In this document: in pieces, positions 1-4,852 of the stretch | Layout: each line of letters begins with the position of its first letter | Numbering within the stretch: position 1 is the stretch's first letter | Source: Spirochaetota bacterium | Lineage (GTDB): Bacteria; Spirochaetota; Leptospiria; Turneriellales; Turneriellaceae | Direction: 5' to 3' | Assembly (NCBI GenBank): GCA_963205035.1 | Contig: CAUJII010000017.1 | Span: 1-6,380 of the forward strand | Length of the DNA stretch: 6,380 nucleotides | The notes under the pieces: model-generated | What the model was told of the DNA's origin: nothing | Databases searched by the model: none | Seen by the model: only the letters and a program-made list of their open reading frames with translations | Position numbers and translations under genes: made by a program

Positions 1-65
1 TGCGCGTGAAAACCGACATGAGCGATGCAGAGTATCCCGGCAGCAAAATCAAGGATAACTGGTAA
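1..65 (+). CDS. 3' end of a gene upstream of flaA, probably a second FlaA (FlaA2-like), 5' truncated by the window
   Basis: An open frame enters from the left edge (codons in phase with position 3) and ends at TAA, positions 63-65. It encodes the last 20 residues of a protein, ending in PGSKIKDNW. The tail is polar, with no membrane segment. The stop is only 17 nt before the next ATG, with that gene's ribosome binding site in between, so the two genes are very likely in one operon. In Leptospira, flaA2 lies directly upstream of flaA1 and is co-transcribed with it; by that analogy this is the C-terminus of a FlaA2-type sheath protein. Twenty residues are too few to prove the family. Operon membership is well supported; product identity is inference. 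Confidence 0.5.
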   Translation, partial: RVKTDMSDAEYPGSKIKDNW

Positions 66-69
66 GATC

Positions 70-76
70 AAGGAGG
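70..76 (+). promoter_or_regulatory. Shine-Dalgarno site of flaA
   Basis: AAGGAGG sits 6 nt before the ATG at 83. It is a near-perfect anti-16S complement at good spacing, fixes the flaA start, and suggests strong translation, as expected for an abundant filament protein. It lies in the short gap after the preceding stop codon. Confidence 0.85.
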
Positions 77-82
77 ATCACC

Positions 83-976
83 ATGCGAAACATTATCAAA
101 TTCACAACATTGGCTTTGGTTCCGCTTCTGTATTCGTTCCACGCATTGGGTGCAGCGAGCGCAATTAAGACATTAAACGGCGACGATGTCGACGGGTCAG
201 AGCTTCGCTCCGTCCAAGTCGAAGGTTTCGAGGCTGACGCTTGGAAAGCGGTAGTTAGTCCGGGCGACCCAGAAGCAATCCCTGCGGTTGTCGACGACAA
301 GGGTTCGCCGATGGCAGGGGAAAAATGGAATTCTCCCGAAATCGCCATCAAAGGCGAGGGGAACAAACCCTGCCGCCCACAAAACCTGTCTTATGACGAA
401 ACGGACAAGAAGTGCTTGGGCTTGCGTTTTAAGTTCATCTATCCCGGAAACAACGTTGTAGCTCTCATTCCGCCCGATTCAAAAAAAGTCTATCGCGTTC
501 TCGACGAGCTCGATCACAACAACAAACCCAAAGTGCAAGAAATCAACGGGCTCAAACTTCCCGGCAAGGTGAAGGCCATTTCTGTTTGGGTCTTAGGCCG
601 GGGGAGCGACTACACCCTCGAGGCTTGGATTCAAGACTGGAAGGGTTCGACGCACGTTCTACAGATGGGATCTATCAACTTTGTCGGTTGGAGACCGCTG
701 ACTGTAAAAGTACCGATTGGTGTGCCGCAAGACATCGACACGTACCCACAAACAAAAAATCTCGTGTTGACAAAACTCGTGCTGCGCTCGAAGCCCAGCG
801 CTAACACCGAGAAAGTCGTTGTCTTCTTCGATGCAATCAAAGTGCTCACCGATATGTACGATGTGTATTTCGACGGTGCCGATGTCGACTTCGACGAGCA
901 AGATAAGAAAGAAAAGGCAGAGGCGCGCGAGTACGCAAAAAGCCTCAAGAAATACGCGGAAGGGCAGGCGAAATAG
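83..976 (+). CDS. flaA: FlaA periplasmic flagellar filament sheath protein (FlaA1-like)
   Basis: 297 residues. FlaA proteins are exported by the Sec route and associate with the FlaB core of spirochaete periplasmic flagella, affecting filament shape and motility. Residues 1-27 form a signal peptide: MRNIIK, a hydrophobic core around TLALVPLLYSF, then small residues (ALGAASA) at the likely cleavage site. The mature part opens with the FlaA-type FEADAW stretch (49-54). It contains the family block LPGKVKAISVWVLGRG (159-174), followed by YTLEAWIQDWKG and MGSINFVGWRPL (195-206), and then VVVFFDAIKVLTD (245-257), all characteristic of FlaA. Two cysteines (97 and 111) flank a short polar loop. After residue 265 there is an acidic stretch, then a Lys/Glu/Ala-rich, probably helical tail. 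The start is set by AAGGAGG at 70-76. Position second after a probable flaA2 suggests FlaA1, but the paralogue label is inference from gene order. Family assignment is firm. Confidence 0.9.
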   Translation: MRNIIKFTTLALVPLLYSFHALGAASAIKTLNGDDVDGSELRSVQVEGFEADAWKAVVSPGDPEAIPAVVDDKGSPMAGEKWNSPEIAIKGEGNKPCRPQNLSYDETDKKCLGLRFKFIYPGNNVVALIPPDSKKVYRVLDELDHNNKPKVQEINGLKLPGKVKAISVWVLGRGSDYTLEAWIQDWKGSTHVLQMGSINFVGWRPLTVKVPIGVPQDIDTYPQTKNLVLTKLVLRSKPSANTEKVVVFFDAIKVLTDMYDVYFDGADVDFDEQDKKEKAEAREYAKSLKKYAEGQAK

Positions 977-1010
977 TTATTCCGATTACCCTCTCTCTAT
1001 TGCTTGACGA

Positions 1011-1036
1011 GCCGGGTTGACACCCGGCTTTCGTTT
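1011..1036 (+). terminator. Intrinsic terminator after flaA
   Basis: A perfect 7-bp stem, GCCGGGT (1011-1017) and ACCCGGC (1022-1028), closes a TGAC loop. It can extend by an A-T pair and a G-T wobble at the base, and is followed by TTTCGTTTATT on the + strand. It lies 34 nt after the flaA stop and ends just before the best start of the next gene. It should end most flaA operon transcripts; some read-through into the next gene is possible, since the T tract is interrupted by CG. Confidence 0.75.
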
Positions 1037-1039
1037 ATT

Positions 1040-2017
1040 ATGGGGCTCGCCGATTTGCGCGAAAATTTTAACATAGAAAGTCTCAAAGTGCGCGGCAACC
1101 AAGCGCGCGAATTCTTACTTGCGCTCGTCTCGCGCATCCGTTATAGCCGCACTTGGTGGTTTTCAGGAGCCGCAATCCTCGTGGGACTTTCTCTCGCAAG
1201 GGTGAGTCACTCTGTCGCGCTTTATGTCGTCAACAAGAGCACTCCCCTACCGATGCCGCGTGCAGTCGCCGCACAAAACACAAACGAAAACCAGCTATTT
1301 TCAGACCCCACAATCACAGTCGGCGGAGCTCTCTTTCAAGCGCCAAACGCTGCCGTCGCGGGGAGAGACGCCACGGTTGTCGAGCAACCCGCGAAACCTT
1401 TCAAGTTGACTGCCACCCTCGAGGGGAGCGCCGAGTTTGCGCGTGCTTTGATCGAAGTCCAAGGCGAGAGCACACGCGAGTATTGTGCGGCTTCGTCATT
1501 TTGTCGCAAGAAAGAATGCGAGTGCAGCGTGCAATCGGCCACAATTATCTCAATTGCGCATGAGCATATTTGGATCAAAATGAACCAAAGCCGCTACAAG
1601 TTAAAAATCGGCCAATCGACAACAGACTTAGTGCAGCAGGCAACCGAAGCCGCGACACCGAATACGCCGGCCGCACCAACGCAGGGCGCTGTGATTTCAA
1701 AAGTTCTCTCGCGCGAGGAAGTGAATAAAGATATCTTGGGCAATCCCGCAAAAATTTATCAAGGCGCACAATTCGGGCCACATTTGGTCAACGGCAAGAT
1801 TGAAGGATATAAAATTGGCCGCGTCGAGCCAACGCATATTTTTGCTAAACTCGGCGCAAAAAGCGGTGACATCATACGCAAGGTGAATGGCTATTCGCTC
1901 AACGACACCGAACGTATGCTCGATTTATGGAAGGCGATTAAGACCGCGCCTCAAGTCAAGATCGAACTCGAACGCGACGGCAAGATCATCACTTACGATT
2001 TTCAAATCAGAAATTAA
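1040..2017 (+). CDS. gspC: GspC-like type II secretion protein: membrane anchor, cysteine-modified HR-like domain, PDZ domain
   Basis: 325 residues from the ATG at 1040. GspC is the inner-membrane subunit of type II secretion that links the inner-membrane platform to the GspD secretin and may help select cargo. The layout fits: a cytoplasmic N-terminus rich in Arg/Lys, a membrane helix about 39-64 (from WWFSGAAILVG), a low-complexity periplasmic linker, an HR-like beta domain about 121-191 starting FKLTATLEGS, an Ala/Pro/Thr linker, and a C-terminal PDZ region about 219-325 starting ISKVLSREEVN. PDZ hallmarks are GYKIGRVEP, KLGAKSGDIIRKVNG and ELERDGK, close to GspC consensus. Oddly, the HR-like domain carries CX5CX4CXC at residues 149-162. 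An in-frame TTG at 1004 would put the flaA terminator inside the gene, so ATG 1040 is preferred; no good Shine-Dalgarno is visible, and GTG 1088 is an alternative. No other gsp genes are in view, so it is detached from a secretion operon or works alone. Family is fairly sure; function is less so. Confidence 0.75.
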   Translation: MGLADLRENFNIESLKVRGNQAREFLLALVSRIRYSRTWWFSGAAILVGLSLARVSHSVALYVVNKSTPLPMPRAVAAQNTNENQLFSDPTITVGGALFQAPNAAVAGRDATVVEQPAKPFKLTATLEGSAEFARALIEVQGESTREYCAASSFCRKKECECSVQSATIISIAHEHIWIKMNQSRYKLKIGQSTTDLVQQATEAATPNTPAAPTQGAVISKVLSREEVNKDILGNPAKIYQGAQFGPHLVNGKIEGYKIGRVEPTHIFAKLGAKSGDIIRKVNGYSLNDTERMLDLWKAIKTAPQVKIELERDGKIITYDFQIRN

Positions 2018-2798
2018 CGTTCCAGAAATGGTTCACAGGGCCGTGCCCATGCCCCAAAGGTGTGGCTTTCTTTAACGCTTGCGTGAGGTATGCCTTTCCT
2101 TTCTCGCAAGCGGAAACCAAGTCTTCGCCGTGCGCAAGGTACGCTGTAATTGCAGCCGAAAGTGTGCAGCCTGTTCCGTGAGTGCTCGTCGTTTGGACAC
2201 GCTCGGCATCCAAAACATAGAAATCTTTTCCATCGTAGAGTATGTCGGTCGCGCTTCTGCCTTCTAAGTGCCCGCCTTTGACGAGCACATGGGATGTCCC
2301 CATTTGCGTGAGTCGACGCGCGGCCTCTCGCATTGCATCTTGGTCACGAATGGAGAAATCCACCAGAGCTTCGGCTTCGGGAATATTCGGTGTGATGAGA
2401 AACGCAAGCGGTAGGAGTTTTGTTTTGAGCGCAGCCATCGCTTCGGGCAAGAGCAGGCGGTGCCCACTCTTCGCAATCATCACGGTATCGACGACAAGAT
2501 GCGCGAGCTTGCAGTCCAAGACAGTCTCGGCAACCGCTTCGATAATCGCTGCGTTGACCAACATGCCAGTCTTGACGGCGGCGACGGGTAGATCTTGCGC
2601 GACCGAACGGATCTGTGCGGCAACCATCGACGGCGGGATGGCTTCAAAAGCATCGACACCGACCGTGTTTTGCGCGGTGACTGCGGTGATGGCGCTCGTG
2701 CCATAGACCCCCAGAGCCGCAAAGGTTTTGAGATCCGCTTGAATGCCCGCGCCGGCACTCGAATCGCTGCCCGCAATAGTTAGTCCAACGGGTAGCAT
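2007..2798 (-). CDS. thiD: Hydroxymethylpyrimidine/phosphomethylpyrimidine kinase
   Basis: 263 residues, a normal length for ThiD (about 266 in E. coli). This cytoplasmic ribokinase-fold enzyme phosphorylates HMP to HMP-P and then HMP-PP, which joins the thiazole unit to make thiamine phosphate. Visible motifs in order: TIAGSDSSAGAGIQADLKTF (7-26), AQNTVGV (42-48), KTGML (76-80), the VVDTVMIAKSG stretch (102-112; DTVM also occurs in E. coli ThiD), LITPNIPEAEAL (134-145), LVKGGH (172-177), the catalytic anion-hole motif HGTGCTLSAAI (207-217), and the C-terminal GHGPVNHF. All key residues are present, so it should be active. Its ATG overlaps the stop of the upstream dehydrogenase gene (TAATG), with AAGG about 9 nt before it, suggesting translational coupling. 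Its last codons overlap the convergent gspC-like gene by 11 bp. No other thiamine gene and no THI-box is visible nearby. Confidence 0.95.
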   Translation of the reverse strand: MLPVGLTIAGSDSSAGAGIQADLKTFAALGVYGTSAITAVTAQNTVGVDAFEAIPPSMVAAQIRSVAQDLPVAAVKTGMLVNAAIIEAVAETVLDCKLAHLVVDTVMIAKSGHRLLLPEAMAALKTKLLPLAFLITPNIPEAEALVDFSIRDQDAMREAARRLTQMGTSHVLVKGGHLEGRSATDILYDGKDFYVLDAERVQTTSTHGTGCTLSAAITAYLAHGEDLVSACEKGKAYLTQALKKATPLGHGHGPVNHFWNVNF

Positions 2799-3982
2799 TA
2801 CGGCCCGCCTTGGACTTTTTCCGATACCTGCCTGCTGGGCTTGAGCTTGAAAATCCTTCCGCTCATGAGCTCTGCAATCGCAAGTTCGCCGCCGCGCAAT
2901 TTGCCAAAGCTCGAATAAAGGCCCGGCGCTTGCGCGAGTTCTTCTGCACGGGGCGTTGCCGCAGTGGGATTGATTGCGAAAATGCGGCCTGAGACTGAGT
3001 CGGCGAAGATGTACCTCCCACGCAGCGAAGGAATTTCGCTCCCCGTATAGTAATACCCCCCGAGAATCGATTGGCCCGTGCCGTGGTCATACTCAAAAAA
3101 AGGAAGCCGCAGCCCTTCTTGCGCGCACCCTTTTGCGGGTTTGAAACAGTGGAAACCTTCCATGATATTCCAACCCATGTTGTCGCCCCGACCGACAAAA
3201 CTCAACTCTTCGTACATATTCTGACCTACGTCTGCGACGAGAAGCCGGCCGTCGGGTGCAAAGCTAAACCTCCACGGGTTGCGCAGACCGTACGCGAAAA
3301 TTTCACGCCTTTCATTCCACGCATCGCCTTTGGATGCTGCATACGGATTACCTTTGGGGATGCGGTATCCTTTTTTTGTCGCAACATCGATGCGCAAAAT
3401 TTTTCCCAGATGGCTGCGTAAGTTTTGCGCATTGCCGTGCGGATCGCCACCCGAGCCACCGTCTCCTAATCCGACGTACAAAAAACCATCCGGGCCAAAC
3501 TCAAGCATCCCTCCTTTGTGGTTAGAAAATGGCTGCCTAAAAGTCATGAGCCTTTCTTCGTGCACCAACTTTGGCGCTGTGGGATCTATAACGCGCATGC
3601 GACTTAAGACTGTGCGGCGGGGTTTATTCACCGAGTAGTAGATATAAAACACACCTGTTTTTGAAAACTGAGCATCAAAGGCCAACCCCAAGAGACCTTC
3701 TTCTAAAGAGGCATTTTTCACCGCAGCGGTGTGATCGAGCAAGACTTTGTTGCAGGCGTGCGAAAAACTTTCGATGCGTATCCTTCCCGGTTTTTCGACA
3801 ACTGCATAAGGCTCGCCGCAGTTTGGAATTGCGGCAGGGTATACCGTGACAAAAACCGGTTGCTTAAACGGCCGGTGAAAAACAGGGGTGAGCTCAATCT
3901 TTGAAACCTTGCTAAATTTCGCCTGTGCACTGAGCAAGAAGAGTGGTGTCACAATAACTGCAAAGACAAGATATCGAGCCAT
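2798..3982 (-). CDS. Secreted PQQ-dependent sugar dehydrogenase-like six-bladed beta-propeller (soluble GDH / YliI / HHIP-like family)
   Basis: 394 residues from the ATG at 3982. The family includes soluble quinoprotein glucose dehydrogenase and E. coli YliI aldose sugar dehydrogenase, periplasmic enzymes that oxidise sugars with PQQ and calcium. Residues 1-21 form a clear signal peptide (MARYLVFAVIVTPLFLLSAQA). Hallmarks follow: LEEGLLGLAF (93-102), NHKGGMLEFGPDGFLYVGLG (154-173) with the candidate active-site His155, GKILRID (193-199), IFAYGLRNPWRFSF (228-241) with the PQQ-side Arg234, ADVGQNMYEE (250-259), NMGWNIMEG (268-276), EYDHGTGQSILGGYYYTG (297-314) and a terminal SGRIFKL. Cysteine pairs 55/77 and 279/286 are probable disulfides; the latter is common in the family. 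An in-frame TTG at 4057 lies within the upstream gene and would bury the signal peptide, so ATG 3982 is chosen despite a weak ribosome site. Substrate unknown. No pqq genes are in view, so cofactor source is open. Confidence 0.88.
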   Translation of the reverse strand: MARYLVFAVIVTPLFLLSAQAKFSKVSKIELTPVFHRPFKQPVFVTVYPAAIPNCGEPYAVVEKPGRIRIESFSHACNKVLLDHTAAVKNASLEEGLLGLAFDAQFSKTGVFYIYYSVNKPRRTVLSRMRVIDPTAPKLVHEERLMTFRQPFSNHKGGMLEFGPDGFLYVGLGDGGSGGDPHGNAQNLRSHLGKILRIDVATKKGYRIPKGNPYAASKGDAWNERREIFAYGLRNPWRFSFAPDGRLLVADVGQNMYEELSFVGRGDNMGWNIMEGFHCFKPAKGCAQEGLRLPFFEYDHGTGQSILGGYYYTGSEIPSLRGRYIFADSVSGRIFAINPTAATPRAEELAQAPGLYSSFGKLRGGELAIAELMSGRIFKLKPSRQVSEKVQGGP

Positions 3983-4031
3983 CTTTAGTAATGTATCATT
4001 TTTTTCTGAAGAAGTCCAAAAAGGCGGATTT

Positions 4032-4772
4032 CTAATTCTGCAACGCGGCACCGACAATCATGCCGATGAACCCGGCGACTAACCCCAAGCCTGCAACGTA
4101 CCGGGCGAACTTGAACCAGACGGCCAGACAGAGTGAAATGCCCATCATGGCTAAGGTCCCGAAGAGGCTACAAACTACAATATACCAATCTATCGTACGC
4201 TCGGCATCATCGGCGATGATGGCACCGAGGATCAACCCCGCAGCGATGAGGGTCAGGATGTGCCCAAAGAATGCTTGCTGGTAGCGTGCGTTCACAAATA
4301 CCGATAGCAGGGCGAAAGCGAACCAGATGTTAAATAATATAGCCAGCGTCATGACCGCATAAAAGCCAAAGCGCCTTTCACGGATAAGTATAGACTCATA
4401 GGCATTCTTCGGATTCACCCATGCTGTCACAGTTTTGTTTTTATGCAATAGAACGGTATGCTTGCCAATGTTCCACCGTTCGAAAGGACCGACGCGGCGA
4501 GAAATATATTGAGAGCCATTTATGGTGAAGGCATATTCGATGCGTTCGAAAATCGCCGCCGAGCCATAACCTTCGTTTTCATCGTCGGGTCGTGTGTCTT
4601 CGACCGACGAACGAACAACGGCCTCGACCGCAGGCCAATTTTGAGCGCGGTACAATTGCCAGCTATCCCGAATAAAAAAATCTGTGAACCAAAGCGCGGG
4701 AATTGCAGAGACGACCACCATGGTGATAGCAAGCCCTGGGGTGGCTTTCCATAATTTCTGATTTTTTTTCAC
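4032..4772 (-). CDS. DUF3592 membrane protein of unknown function
   Basis: 246 residues from the GTG at 4772; an in-frame TTG at 4802 would add ten residues. Neither start has a convincing Shine-Dalgarno, so the start is uncertain. The likely topology is a first membrane helix at about 12-33 (GLAITMVVVSAIPALWF), a soluble beta-rich domain at about 40-130, and four more helices at about 136-160, 167-187, 195-219 and 224-243. The soluble part has DUF3592 features: NWPAVEAVV, the YAFTINGSQYISRRV strand pair, and VTAWVNPKNAYESIL, matching the family's G/Y...V.YNP..P..S.L pattern. No catalytic residues are evident and the family role is not known. The dehydrogenase-like gene starts 49 nt downstream, so both may share a transcript. 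A run of eight A residues follows the GTG, a possible slippage tract. Family call is good; no function is assigned. Confidence 0.75.
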   Translation of the reverse strand: MKKNQKLWKATPGLAITMVVVSAIPALWFTDFFIRDSWQLYRAQNWPAVEAVVRSSVEDTRPDDENEGYGSAAIFERIEYAFTINGSQYISRRVGPFERWNIGKHTVLLHKNKTVTAWVNPKNAYESILIRERRFGFYAVMTLAILFNIWFAFALLSVFVNARYQQAFFGHILTLIAAGLILGAIIADDAERTIDWYIVVCSLFGTLAMMGISLCLAVWFKFARYVAGLGLVAGFIGMIVGAALQN

Positions 4773-4813
4773 GGTATTCAGCGTCTTTGCGATAGACCCC
4801 AAAGCGACTTAAC

Positions 4814-4838
4814 TGGCGCGCCGCTGATGGGCGCGCCA
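4814..4838 (-). terminator. GC-rich hairpin made of two GGCGCGCC palindromes, possible terminator of the 4853-6380 gene
   Basis: TGGCGCGCC (4814-4822) and GGCGCGCCA (4830-4838) form a perfect 9-bp stem around a 7-nt loop. It starts 14 nt past the stop of the large right-hand gene when read on the - strand. The - strand sequence after it, GTTAAGTCGCTTT, has only a poor T tract, so the terminator call is moderate. Each arm contains the self-complementary 8-mer GGCGCGCC, so the element is both an inverted and a direct repeat, and could instead be a protein-binding dyad. Confidence 0.5.
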
Positions 4839-4852
4839 TGAAGCCCGTAATG

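Noticed and set aside
1017..1022. Perfect TTGACA as a -35 box for the gspC-like gene
   Set aside because: No -10-like hexamer lies 15-19 bp downstream, and the hexamer is formed by the loop and stem of the flaA terminator.
2985..3000. CTGAGACTGAG resembling part of a thiamine (THI) riboswitch near thiD
   Set aside because: It lies on the + strand inside the - strand dehydrogenase gene, the wrong orientation and context, with no other conserved THI element.
2805..4027. Near-inverted repeat flanking the dehydrogenase gene: CCGCC-TT-GGACTT at 2805-2817 and its complement with TTTTT at 4012-4027
   Set aside because: The arms are short, differ in length by three bases, and one is within coding sequence; there is no target duplication or transposase. 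Probably chance.
4055..4057. TTG start for the sugar dehydrogenase-like gene
   Set aside because: It lies inside the upstream DUF3592 gene and puts 25 polar residues before a clear signal peptide; the ATG at 3982 is far better.
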